This document shows, one piece after another, positions 35,834 through 44,564 of a stretch of DNA of 64,000 nucleotides (the first letter of the stretch is position 1; each line of letters opens with the position of its first letter). The stretch lies in NCBI RefSeq assembly GCF_008932115.1, contig NZ_CP044543.1:3726501-3790500 (forward strand). The letters are read 5' to 3'. The position numbers and the translations under genes are program-made. Below the pieces are notes generated by a model, which did no database searches, had not been told where the DNA came from, and saw only the letters and a list, made by a program, of their open reading frames with translations. Source of the stretch: Bradyrhizobium betae. GTDB taxonomy: Bacteria > Pseudomonadota > Alphaproteobacteria > Rhizobiales > Xanthobacteraceae.

Positions 35834-35987
35834 GGCCCTAGAGATTACATTTTCTGGGGAATTTGCAACTATTTCGGAACAGATTCAGGACCGCCGGGGA
35901 AACGGGCGGTGATGCTGCGACGGCGCTGACAGCTTGAGGAGCTGCGCCAGATACGCGATCCCAACAATGCGGTGGAGGCCGATGATT

Positions 35988-37181
35988 ATGGCGCAGTCTG
36001 ATCTGATCACCCATCCCGTGCCGTCTATGGTTGCCGGTGCCTCCGATCCGGTTTGCAGGGCGCTGGAGGCCGTTCGGGCACTGGCCCCGATGATCGCCGC
36101 GCAGCGCAACGGGTTCGATGGCGGCCGGCGATTGCCCAATGAGGTTTTCGAGGCGCTGGCCGATGCAGGGTTGTTCCGCCTATGGCTACCCGAAGCGCTC
36201 GGCGGGCCCGAACTGTCTCCCGTCGAATTCATGCGCGTCGTCGAGGCTGCCTCGGCGCTAGACGGCTCGGTGGGCTGGCTCGTCGGCAACGGCGGCGGCA
36301 TGAGCCGGATCGGCGGCTATCTTGGTGAAGCCGTCGCACGCGATTGGTTTGCCGACAGGCGTATCTTTGTCGCCAGCTCGACCGGTGCGGTCGGTACGGC
36401 GACCCCCGTCGACGGCGGCTATTGCGTTTCCGGGCGATGGCCATTTGGCAGCGGCGCGCATCACGCGATGCGCTTCATGGTGCTGGCCAGCCCCAAGCCC
36501 GAGGACCCCGATTCGCCTCTTATCTGCTGCTATCTCAGCCAGAGTGACGTGACGATCCTCGACAACTGGCATGTTTCCGGACTGCGCGGCACCGGAAGTT
36601 GCGATTTCGAGGCACGGGATATTTTCGTGCCAGCAGCTCATGCCCATCCCTTTCTTGGACTGCAGCCGACCCAACCCGGACTGCTTTATCGGATGCCCCC
36701 GTCATCAGTGTTCGCGTGGAGCATCTGCGGGGTTCCGCTTGGCATCGCGTCTGGCGCCATTGCCTCGTTCGCGGAGCTTGCCTGTCAGAAAAGCCGCCTC
36801 GGCACCCGGGCACTTCTGCGCGATCGCGAAATTGTTCAGGCGACGGTCGGTCGGACGCGAGCGATGCTTCGCGCCGCCCGCGCCTTCCTGATGGATACCA
36901 TGTCGGAACTGATAGCCGCGACCGATACGGGCGGCGAACGACTCGTCGATGCGCGCGCGAACGTTCGGATCGCCAACGCCCATGCGGCGGAGGCTGCGAT
37001 GACCGTCACCGACATGCTGGCCGCCAGCGCAGGCGCTGCGGCCATCTTCGAGACTTGCGCGCTCGAGCGCGCGGCTCGTGACGTGCGTGCCGCGGCGAAG
37101 CATATCGCGATGAGTCCGAACAACTACATTATTGCAGGCCGGTTGGCCCTCGGGCTCAATCCTGGTACGGCGAGGTTTTGA
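35988..37181 (+). CDS. Acyl-CoA-dehydrogenase-fold flavoprotein (possible monooxygenase)
   Basis: A 397-residue protein of the acyl-CoA dehydrogenase superfamily. It has GLFRLWLPEALGGPELSP near residue 60 and GSGAHHAMRFMV and RGTGSCDFEARDIFVPA in the middle, the pattern of the HpaB/DszC/type-2 C-terminal group that includes flavin-dependent monooxygenases. I chose ATG 35988 (GGAGG at good spacing) over ATG 35982 or an earlier start. The acetyltransferase gene follows after 25 bp, so the two may form an operon. Confidence 0.78.
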   Translation: MAQSDLITHPVPSMVAGASDPVCRALEAVRALAPMIAAQRNGFDGGRRLPNEVFEALADAGLFRLWLPEALGGPELSPVEFMRVVEAASALDGSVGWLVGNGGGMSRIGGYLGEAVARDWFADRRIFVASSTGAVGTATPVDGGYCVSGRWPFGSGAHHAMRFMVLASPKPEDPDSPLICCYLSQSDVTILDNWHVSGLRGTGSCDFEARDIFVPAAHAHPFLGLQPTQPGLLYRMPPSSVFAWSICGVPLGIASGAIASFAELACQKSRLGTRALLRDREIVQATVGRTRAMLRAARAFLMDTMSELIAATDTGGERLVDARANVRIANAHAAEAAMTVTDMLAASAGAAAIFETCALERAARDVRAAAKHIAMSPNNYIIAGRLALGLNPGTARF

Positions 37182-37206
37182 ACCTTACTTCTGACGGAGT
37201 TGCCCG

Positions 37207-38109
37207 ATGTCCGTGATTTGCCGACCGGCGCGCGCGCAGGATCTGGAACTCGCCGATGCCCTCGTCGTCTCCAGCATCAACGATCTTACGGAGCGGCATG
37301 GTTTCGGACCCATGGCCGTCTCCTCCTCACCGAAGTTTCAGTTGTTTTCCCTGAAGGACGACCCCGACGGCTTATGGGTGGCCGAAGACGACGACCGGAT
37401 CCTTGCCTTCGCGTGGAGTTGGGTCTGCGGCGACATGTGGTTTTTGGCGCAGTTGTTCGTGTCGCCCGATCACCAGGGGCAGAACGTCGGCAGCGAGCTC
37501 ATCAAGCGGACTCTGGAACATGCCGAGAAATCGGGCGCCTCCAACAGGGTGCTCATCACCTTCAGCTTCAATACCGTCTCGCAAGGGCTCTATATTCGCC
37601 ACGGCTTGCTTCCGCGATTTCCAATCTACAGCGTCAGTACGTCGCGAGAGCAGTTGATCGGCAGCTTGAGCGGCCCGCAATTCGATGTCACGCCGCTCGA
37701 GGACGATGCTTTGACGCTCGATCGCCTCGCGCAAGCGGACGAGCGGGTGCTTGGCGTGTCGCGCATAAAGCATCACCGCTACCTCATCAACGATAGTGGG
37801 GCGAGAGGGATTAATCTCTACGATGGAAGCGATTGGGTTGGCTACGCTTACCTGGACGCGGGCGGACACATCGGACCGCTCGCGGTCATGGAACCTCACG
37901 CCGTCGCTCCCGCCTTCAGGACGGCGCTGCACTTGGCAACAGAGAGCGGCTCGCCGCGGGTATCGGCGTTCCTACCTGGCGCAAGCGCGGCGGCTCTCAA
38001 CACCGCGTTGGAGCACGGAATGCGGATTAAGTTTCCGATGTTGCTGATGTCGTCGCGCGAATTCGGCAATTGGGCCCAGTATCTTCCGCGCAACCCGGGC
38101 TTCATGTAG
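37207..38109 (+). CDS. GNAT-family acetyltransferase
   Basis: A 300-residue protein. The N-terminal half is a GNAT domain with the acetyl-CoA loop at residues 83-100 (LFVSPDHQGQNVGSELIK). The second half may be a degenerate second GNAT fold. The acceptor is unknown. This is the last intact gene before the tRNA fragment that ends the accessory region. Confidence 0.8.
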   Translation: MSVICRPARAQDLELADALVVSSINDLTERHGFGPMAVSSSPKFQLFSLKDDPDGLWVAEDDDRILAFAWSWVCGDMWFLAQLFVSPDHQGQNVGSELIKRTLEHAEKSGASNRVLITFSFNTVSQGLYIRHGLLPRFPIYSVSTSREQLIGSLSGPQFDVTPLEDDALTLDRLAQADERVLGVSRIKHHRYLINDSGARGINLYDGSDWVGYAYLDAGGHIGPLAVMEPHAVAPAFRTALHLATESGSPRVSAFLPGASAAALNTALEHGMRIKFPMLLMSSREFGNWAQYLPRNPGFM

Positions 38110-38394
38110 GCGGTGCCGACCAACATCCTCATGCCGAGGCCGTGGTTAGCTCGCCGCAAGCTCACGTCTGCATGCTTGCGTCGTGCAACCTGGACGTCTC
38201 AGAACCTCGCAATAGCAAGGCCAACTCCCGGGTCCCACGACGCCAATTTTCTTGTGTCGACATGGCGGTAAGGCCACTTGGCGCGAAGCGGCCGCTCGTG
38301 GTCTGGGCCGCGCCCGAATGATTGCCATGGTCCCTCGATGCAACACATTTGCAACACGATGGACTTAAGCTATTGACATTATTGATCTGAAAAA
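38110..38394. other. AT-richer gap before the attachment site
   Basis: No gene is evident in these 285 bp. Base composition drops toward the right end (about 38345-38394 is AT-rich), as often seen beside integration sites. Confidence 0.4.
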
Positions 38395-38442
38395 GGTTTC
38401 CTAAACCGTAGGTCGCATGTTCGAGTCATGCCGGGATCGCCA
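38395..38442 (+). other. tRNA-Arg(CCT) 3' fragment, probable island attachment site
   Basis: The sequence contains an anticodon loop TTCCTAA between GGT and ACC, a variable loop, a perfect T-arm (GCATG-TTCGAGT-CATGC), and an acceptor strand ending GCCA. The D-arm and 5' acceptor half are absent; upstream is AT-rich unrelated DNA. Such partial tRNAs mark the far end of elements that insert into a tRNA gene. Orientation puts the element to the left, so the intact tRNA-Arg(CCT) should lie left of this window. Confidence 0.78.
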
Positions 38443-39300
38443 TTACGGCTTCAGGACGCTTGTGAGAAAGCGTGATGTCGCCTCGCGCACGTCAGGTCGA
38501 TTGAGGATGGTGTGCACCTCCGCATCCACGACGAAGACCACCGCCTGAGGATTGCCCTTCAGCGCGCCGGCGCACGTGCCGGTGACCGAATAGTCCTTGT
38601 TCCAGGGATTGCTCGGCGAGAAATAGGGGTCACGCGCCGAAATCGCATTGAAAACCGGCTGCTCGGGGCCGAAGCCCGGGCGTGGACCATCGACGAAGTA
38701 GTTGGCCTCGCAGGACCATGAATAGATCAGGCGCGCCACGCTCTCCGAACCGGCATAACGGCTGACCGCGACCGCCCCCTCGCTGGTGCCGGCGATGACG
38801 ATGCGGGCGCGATCCACCCAGGCCCATGTCTTCGAAGCCTCCAGTGCATGTGCAAGCTCGGCAAGGCGCAGCGCGTGGACGCGTTCATAAATCTCGACCG
38901 GAACCGGCGAGACGTAGGTCAGCCGGTCCGGAATCGCGAGGCTGTCAGGCGCGACCGAGGCGAGCCCCAGCGTGTCGGCGAGCCAGACCTGAAAATCCTT
39001 GATGGCCGGGGCGATCCCGCTCGATCCATGCAGCAGCACGACCAGCGGCGCCTTGCCGGTTACTTCGGGCACGGCAGAGGGAACGCCCTGCCAGCGTTCG
39101 CGGCCGGTGAGCGAGGCCGGCAGCACGAGATTGACCTTGCTCCAGGTCGCGGCGACGTTGTCCGCGGTCGGATCGAGCGTCGTGCCCTTGATGTCGCCGG
39201 GCTTGTCCTCGGCCAGAACCGGTGTCGCGACCGCTGCAAGCACACAGGCAAGGCCCGCGAGCCATGCCAGCCTTGCGGGTCGTTTCCAAATCCGGTTCAT
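38443..39300 (-). CDS. Secreted alpha/beta hydrolase
   Basis: A 285-residue protein with a clear signal peptide cleaved after VLA at residue 30. It has LLHGSSG (oxyanion loop, 89-95) and GTSEGA with nucleophile Ser173. It resembles periplasmic dienelactone-hydrolase-like proteins; substrate unknown. The stop codon (38443-38445) abuts the last base of the tRNA fragment, so it is the first gene of the flanking chromosome. First of the core-style genes. Confidence 0.78.
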   Translation of the reverse strand: MNRIWKRPARLAWLAGLACVLAAVATPVLAEDKPGDIKGTTLDPTADNVAATWSKVNLVLPASLTGRERWQGVPSAVPEVTGKAPLVVLLHGSSGIAPAIKDFQVWLADTLGLASVAPDSLAIPDRLTYVSPVPVEIYERVHALRLAELAHALEASKTWAWVDRARIVIAGTSEGAVAVSRYAGSESVARLIYSWSCEANYFVDGPRPGFGPEQPVFNAISARDPYFSPSNPWNKDYSVTGTCAGALKGNPQAVVFVVDAEVHTILNRPDVREATSRFLTSVLKP

Positions 39301-39462
39301 GGTGAGGTCTCCAAAATCTGCGGCAGTGCTGCCATTCGGCGGGACTGTCCGCGCAATTTGCCTGCCCGGCTCAAAAATTGCTACAGGCGGTCATTGCTAC
39401 AGGCGGTGAGGAGCCTTCCTGGCTGACATTCACAAGCCTCACCGCGCAATCCGGAGATGACG

Positions 39463-40602
39463 ATGCCGTTCGACTTGATCCTGCGCGGCGGACGGGTCGT
39501 TGACCCCTCCCAGAAGCTCGATGCCGTGACCGATGTCGCCTTTGCGGGCGGCAAGGTCGCCGCAATTGGCTCAGGGCTCAAGGCCGATCCGGGCACGGAT
39601 GTGCGCGACGTCTCGCAGTTCATCGTGACGCCGGGGCTGATCGATCTGCACACCCACGTCTATTGGGGCGGTACTTCGCTCGGCATCGATGCCGAGGAAT
39701 TCTGCCGGCTCTCCGGCGTCACCACCGCGGTCGATACCGGCAGCGCCGGTCCCGGCAATTTCGCCGGCTTCCGCAAGCACGTGATCGAGCCGAGCCAGGT
39801 CCGCATCCTCGCTTACCTGCACGGCTCGCATGCCGGCATCTTCGGCTTCTCGCACCGGATCATGGTCGGCGAGAGCGAGGAGCTGCGGCTGATGAATCCC
39901 GTTGAGGCGGCCAAGGTGGCCGACGCCAACCGCGATCTCATCGTCGGCATCAAGGTGCGCGTGGGCCTGCACTCCTCGGGCACCTCGGGGGCGGTGCCGC
40001 TCGACATCGCGCTCGAAGTCGCGAACGAGGTCGGCATGCCCCTGATGGCGCATATCGACCATCCGCCGCCGAGCTATGAAGAGGTGCTGGCGCGCCTGCG
40101 GCCCGGCGACGTGCTGACCCATGCGTTCCGCCCCTTCCCGAACACGCCGGCGACCGCGCAAGGCACGGTGAAGAGAGCAGTGCTGGACGCGCGCGAACGC
40201 GGCGTGCTGTTCGACATCGGCCACGGCAAGGGCTCGTTCGCCTTCAAGACCGCGCGCGCGATGCTCGCCAACGGCTTCTATCCGGACACCATCTCGTCCG
40301 ACATCCACCAGCTCTGCATCGACGGTCCGGCCTTCGACCAGGTCACGACACTGTCGAAATTCCTGTGCATGGGCATGGAGCTGTCGGATGTGATCGCAAC
40401 CTCGACGGTGAACGCCGCAATGGCGTTGCGGCGTCCCGAGCTCGGCAGCCTCAAGCCCGGCAGCGTCGGCGACGCCACGCTTGTTACGGTCAGGCAGGGC
40501 CAGTTCGACTATGTCGACGTCGTCGGCGAGCACCTGACCGGCGACCGCAAGATCGTCTCGGAAGGCGTCGTCATCGGCGGTCGCTGGTGGCATCCGAATT
40601 GA
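39463..40602 (+). CDS. Amidohydrolase/deacetylase family metallohydrolase
   Basis: A 379-residue member of the amidohydrolase superfamily (dihydroorotase/deacetylase type). The metal motif LIDLHTHVYWGG is near residue 60, the bridging Lys region is IVGIKVRVG, and metal His residues lie in MAHIDHPPP and LTHAFRP with Asp in SSDIHQL. The reaction is probably hydrolysis of an amide or lactam, substrate unknown. ATG 39463 is preferred over ATG 39457 because of GGAG spacing. Confidence 0.82.
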   Translation: MPFDLILRGGRVVDPSQKLDAVTDVAFAGGKVAAIGSGLKADPGTDVRDVSQFIVTPGLIDLHTHVYWGGTSLGIDAEEFCRLSGVTTAVDTGSAGPGNFAGFRKHVIEPSQVRILAYLHGSHAGIFGFSHRIMVGESEELRLMNPVEAAKVADANRDLIVGIKVRVGLHSSGTSGAVPLDIALEVANEVGMPLMAHIDHPPPSYEEVLARLRPGDVLTHAFRPFPNTPATAQGTVKRAVLDARERGVLFDIGHGKGSFAFKTARAMLANGFYPDTISSDIHQLCIDGPAFDQVTTLSKFLCMGMELSDVIATSTVNAAMALRRPELGSLKPGSVGDATLVTVRQGQFDYVDVVGEHLTGDRKIVSEGVVIGGRWWHPN

Positions 40603-40632
40603 GCGGCGTCGTCCACGGCCACAGCGACTGAT

Positions 40633-41778
40633 TCACAAGGATCTCGCGATCAGCAGCTTCATGATCTCGTTGGTGCCGCCGTAGATCTTCTGGATGCGGG
40701 AATCGATGAAGATGCGCGAGATCGGGTATTCCTGCATGTAGCCGTAGCCGCCGAACAGCTGGAGGCATTCGTCGGCGGTCTGCACCTGCTTGTCCGAGCA
40801 CCAGTATTTCGCCATCGACGCGGTGACGGTGTCGAGATCCCCGGCGATCAGGCGCTCGATGCACCAGTCGACAAAGACGCGCGCGATCGTCGCTTCGGTC
40901 TTGCGTTCGGCGAGCGTGAAGGCGGTGTTCTGGAAGTCCATCAGCGGCTTGCCGAACGCCTTCCGTTCCTTGGTGTACTCGGTGGTGAGCCTGACCGCGC
41001 GCTCCATCGCGGCGACGGCGCCGACCGCGAGCGCGAGGCGCTCCTGCGGCAATTGCTGCATCAACTGGACGAAGCCCTTGCCTTCCTCATTGCCGAGCAG
41101 GTTTTCCGGCGGCACGGTGACGTTGTCGAAGAACAGCTCCGACGTGTCGGAGGCGTGCAGGCCGATCTTGTCGAGGTTGCGCCCGCGCTTGTAACCGTCC
41201 GCGCCCGCGGTCTCGACCACGATCAGGGAAATACCTTTTGCGCCGACATCGCCAGTGCGGGCGACGACGACGATGAGATCGGCGGCCTGGCCGTTGGTGA
41301 TGAACGTCTTCTGACCGTTGATGACGTAGGAATTGGCCTGTTTCTTCGCGGTGGTCTTGACGGCCTGGAGGTCCGAGCCGGTGCCGGGTTCGGTCATGGC
41401 GATGGCGCCGACCATCTCGCCGGAGGCCATCTTCGGCAGCCAGCGCTTCTTCTGCTCCTCCGAGCCGTAGTTGAGGATGTAGTGTGCGACGATGGCGCTG
41501 TGCACGGAGACGCCGGTCGTCAGCTCCGGCACCGTGCTTTCGAGGTCCTCCAGCACCGCCGCGTCATAGGCGAAGGTCGCGCCCAGGCCGCCATATTCCT
41601 CCGGTACGCTGGCCAGCAGCGCGCCCATCTCGCCGAGCCCGCGCCAGGCGAAACGGTCGACCATCTTCTGCGCGCGCCATTTCTCGGCATGCGGCGCCAG
41701 GTCCTTGGCAAGATATTTCCGGAACTGGTCGCGGAAGACATCGAGCTCTTCGGTCATCCAGGAGGAGCGGTAGGACAT
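40633..41778 (-). CDS. Acyl-CoA dehydrogenase
   Basis: A 381-residue acyl-CoA dehydrogenase with TEPGTGSDLQAVKT, the FAD-binding GQKTFITNG, and the C-terminal LQLFGGYGYMQEYP and QKIYGGTNEIMKLL. The catalytic Glu is in YGGTNEIM-type position. It oxidises an acyl-CoA at C2-C3 and passes electrons to ETF. ATG 41778 has a GAGGTGA site; an extended frame is possible but overlaps the divergent promoter region. Confidence 0.88.
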   Translation of the reverse strand: MSYRSSWMTEELDVFRDQFRKYLAKDLAPHAEKWRAQKMVDRFAWRGLGEMGALLASVPEEYGGLGATFAYDAAVLEDLESTVPELTTGVSVHSAIVAHYILNYGSEEQKKRWLPKMASGEMVGAIAMTEPGTGSDLQAVKTTAKKQANSYVINGQKTFITNGQAADLIVVVARTGDVGAKGISLIVVETAGADGYKRGRNLDKIGLHASDTSELFFDNVTVPPENLLGNEEGKGFVQLMQQLPQERLALAVGAVAAMERAVRLTTEYTKERKAFGKPLMDFQNTAFTLAERKTEATIARVFVDWCIERLIAGDLDTVTASMAKYWCSDKQVQTADECLQLFGGYGYMQEYPISRIFIDSRIQKIYGGTNEIMKLLIARSL

Positions 41779-41904
41779 GGTCACCTCGATTGGTTCGGAT
41801 TGCCGGCTTGGTAGGCCAGTCGGCCGCGGCAATTATTGTGTTTTCAAGCTGCGCCGGTGACGCTACCAAGGCCGCCGGAAACGCGTCTGTCAGGATGGTT
41901 GATT

Positions 41905-42597
41905 GTGGCTGTCAAAACCCAAGCCGTCAAAACCAACGAGCTCAAGCTCGACGTCGAACGGATCGGCGCGGTCTCGGCGATCCTGACGCAGCCGGACGCA
42001 GCGCGCGCCTGTTACGCGCTGGCGCATGGTGCGGGCGCGGGGATGCGGCATGTGTCCATGGACAGGATTGCGGCGGGCCTTGCCGATCGCGGCATCGCCA
42101 CGTTGCGCTTCAATTTTCCCTATATGGAGAACAAGCAGGGCCGTCCCGACCAGCCGGCCGTTGCGCAGGCCACCATCCGCGCGGCGGTCGCGGAGGCGGC
42201 GCGGCTGTGCCCGGGATTGAAGCTCGTCGCGGGTGGAAAATCGTTTGGCGGGCGCATGACCTCGCAGGCGCAGTCCAAGGCGCCGCTGCCTGGCGTCAAA
42301 GGGCTCGCCTTCCTCGGCTTTCCCCTGCATGCCGCCAAGAAGCCGTCGACGGAGCGCGCCGCGCATCTCGCCGACGTCGAGATCCCCATGCTGTTCCTGC
42401 AGGGCACGCGCGACGGACTTGCCGATCTCGGCCTCCTCAGGCCGGTGATCGCGGCGCTTGGTGCGAAGGCGACGCTGCATGAAGTCGAAGGCGGCGATCA
42501 TTCCTTCGCGGTGCTGAAGAAGTCGGGCCGCAGCAATGACGAGGCGCTCACCGAGGTGCTCGACACGCTCACCGCCTGGATCGACCGACTCGGCTGA
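41905..42597 (+). CDS. KANL3/Tex30-type alpha/beta hydrolase
   Basis: A 230-residue hydrolase with LAHGAGAGM (oxyanion loop), GGKSFGGRM (nucleophile Ser) and GGDHSF (catalytic His). The start is uncertain; GTG 41905 or TTG 41899 are likely. It is divergent from the acyl-CoA dehydrogenase and ends three bases before the convergent ketopantoate-reductase-like gene. Substrate unknown. Confidence 0.75.
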   Translation: MAVKTQAVKTNELKLDVERIGAVSAILTQPDAARACYALAHGAGAGMRHVSMDRIAAGLADRGIATLRFNFPYMENKQGRPDQPAVAQATIRAAVAEAARLCPGLKLVAGGKSFGGRMTSQAQSKAPLPGVKGLAFLGFPLHAAKKPSTERAAHLADVEIPMLFLQGTRDGLADLGLLRPVIAALGAKATLHEVEGGDHSFAVLKKSGRSNDEALTEVLDTLTAWIDRLG

Positions 42598-42600
42598 GCT

Positions 42601-43575
42601 TCACGCGGAATAAAGCCCCTTGTCGCGCGCCTTCTGGATCGCCAGCGCAGCGATCAGATCGAGCGTTGGCGTCGACAGGCCGGCGGCGCGGGCGAAGGCG
42701 GCGGGTGCCTTCACCAGAACGTCGATTTCCATGGCGCGGCCGAGCTCGTAATCCTGCAGCAGCGACGGCTTGTGGTTGGGGGCGGGGCCGCTGCGGGTGA
42801 CGCGCTTGACCTCGGGGATGAAGTGCTGGGCGATGTCATTGGCCTCGTTCAGCATGCGCGGGATGACCTCGGTGAAGGCCGGGTCGTCGCGGACGCCCCG
42901 CGAGGTCTGGCCGGTGAGCAGGCACAGCACCGAGAGCGACATGTTGATCAGCAGTTTCGACCAGATCGCCTCGCGGATCTCGGCCACCGGCGGCGATTCC
43001 AGCCGCGCGTCGTTGAAGACGCCGCGTAGCCTGGTGATGCGCTCGCAATTGCGGTCGTCGCATTCGCCGATCAGGAGCCGGTTGCGGTCCGGCGAGAGGT
43101 TCTGCACCACGCCGGGCGCGACCACCTCGTTGGAGGAGAAAATGACGCCGCCGATGATCCGCTCCTTCGGAATGCAGGCGCGCAGGCGTCCGCCGGGGTC
43201 GAGGAACGAAATGTCAGGCGGGGTCGGGTGCCGCGGCGGCAGGCCGATCCCGTACCACCAGGGAATGCCGTTCTGCGCGAACACGATCGCGGTGTCGTCC
43301 TGCAGCAGCGGCTTGATGCTGGAAACCAGCCCCGGAAGCGCGGTCGCCTTCAACGTGCTGATCACCACGTCCTGCGGACCGAGCTGGGCCGGATCGCCGG
43401 AGGCGTTCACCTTGGCGGTGACCTCGGAATCGCCGACGCGCAGCTTGAGGCCGTTGGCACGGGCCGCCTCCAGATGCGCCCCGCGCATCACGCAGGAGAC
43501 GTCATGACCGGCGCGTGCCAGCCGAACCGCGATGTGGCTGCCGACGGCGCCCGCGCCGAAAATGCAGATGCGCAT
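42601..43575 (-). CDS. 2-Dehydropantoate 2-reductase family protein
   Basis: A 324-residue PanE/ApbA-like reductase. The Rossmann motif is ICIFGAGAVGSHIAVRLARA. The C-terminal domain has catalytic-Lys-type SKLLINMSLS and KPSLLQDYELGRAMEID. It may make pantoate, but paralogues with other ketoacid substrates are common. ATG 43575 is chosen because the N-terminus then begins at the Rossmann fold. The enoyl-CoA hydratase is divergent. Confidence 0.84.
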   Translation of the reverse strand: MRICIFGAGAVGSHIAVRLARAGHDVSCVMRGAHLEAARANGLKLRVGDSEVTAKVNASGDPAQLGPQDVVISTLKATALPGLVSSIKPLLQDDTAIVFAQNGIPWWYGIGLPPRHPTPPDISFLDPGGRLRACIPKERIIGGVIFSSNEVVAPGVVQNLSPDRNRLLIGECDDRNCERITRLRGVFNDARLESPPVAEIREAIWSKLLINMSLSVLCLLTGQTSRGVRDDPAFTEVIPRMLNEANDIAQHFIPEVKRVTRSGPAPNHKPSLLQDYELGRAMEIDVLVKAPAAFARAAGLSTPTLDLIAALAIQKARDKGLYSA

Positions 43576-43731
43576 AGATATGTCCCGTCCCTGATCCCAT
43601 AGTGCAGCCCGGCGCCAGCATGACACAAGCTGCCATGCGATGGGCGCGGCCGCGCTACGCCGCAAAGATATGGATCAGGGCGCGCGGTCTCGGCCATAGT
43701 GCGGGCCAAACATACGACCGGAGGATCGCCG

Positions 43732-44535
43732 ATGACTGCCAGCCCTGTCCTGTGGAGCCTCGACGCGCGCGGCGTCGCGACCGTCACGTTGAACCGGCCG
43801 GAGGTCAACAACGCCTATGACGGCGGGCTGATCGCCGGCGTGCTCGCGGCCATGGACGATCTCGGCCGGAAACCGGGCCTCCGGGTCGTCGTGCTCCGGG
43901 GCAACGGCAAGCATTTCCAGGCCGGCGCCGACCTCAAATGGATCAACGGCGTGCGGCCGCAATCGATCGAGGCCAACGAAGCGGCCTCGCGGGCGACCTT
44001 CGAGGCAGTGCAGCGGCTCAACACCTTGCCGATCCCGACCGTCGCGCTGGTGCAAGGCGGCTGTTTCGGCGGCGGCACCGGCGTGATCGCGGCCTGCGAC
44101 GTCGTGATCGCGGCTGACAACGCGCTGTTCTCCATTACCGAGGTACGCTGGGGCCTGACGGCCGCGATCATCATCCCGCAGCTCTGTGACGCCATTGGCG
44201 TGCGGCAAGTCCGTCGCTATGCGCTGACCGGCGAACGCTTCGGCGCTGAAGACGCGCGCCGCATTGGCCTCGTGCATGACGTCGTGCCGCTCGCCGAGCT
44301 GGAGGCCGCCGGAGCCAAGGTGGTCGAGCAGCTGCTCGCCAACGGACCCGAGGCGATGGCCGAGACCAAGCGGCTCGCGCTGGAGAGCTCGTTCGGCGGA
44401 ATGGCGGTTGACGATGCCGCCTACAAGCGGCTCGTGCACCTGCATTCGGTCAAGCGCCAGAGCGCGGAGGCGGCGGAGGGCCTGGCGTCGTTTGCGGAGA
44501 AGCGGGCGGCGAATTGGGGCGGTGGCCAGACTTGA
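43732..44535 (+). CDS. Enoyl-CoA hydratase/isomerase family protein
   Basis: A 267-residue crotonase-fold enzyme. The oxyanion-hole regions are FQAGADLKWI and GGCFGGGTGVIAACD, and a catalytic Glu is in SITEVRWGL. A GGAGG site precedes the ATG. It probably hydrates an enoyl-CoA (methylglutaconyl-type members look similar), as part of an acyl-CoA route with the dehydrogenase nearby. Confidence 0.86.
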   Translation: MTASPVLWSLDARGVATVTLNRPEVNNAYDGGLIAGVLAAMDDLGRKPGLRVVVLRGNGKHFQAGADLKWINGVRPQSIEANEAASRATFEAVQRLNTLPIPTVALVQGGCFGGGTGVIAACDVVIAADNALFSITEVRWGLTAAIIIPQLCDAIGVRQVRRYALTGERFGAEDARRIGLVHDVVPLAELEAAGAKVVEQLLANGPEAMAETKRLALESSFGGMAVDDAAYKRLVHLHSVKRQSAEAAEGLASFAEKRAANWGGGQT

Positions 44536-44564
44536 TTGCCAACTGATCATCAGGGAATCTCGAT

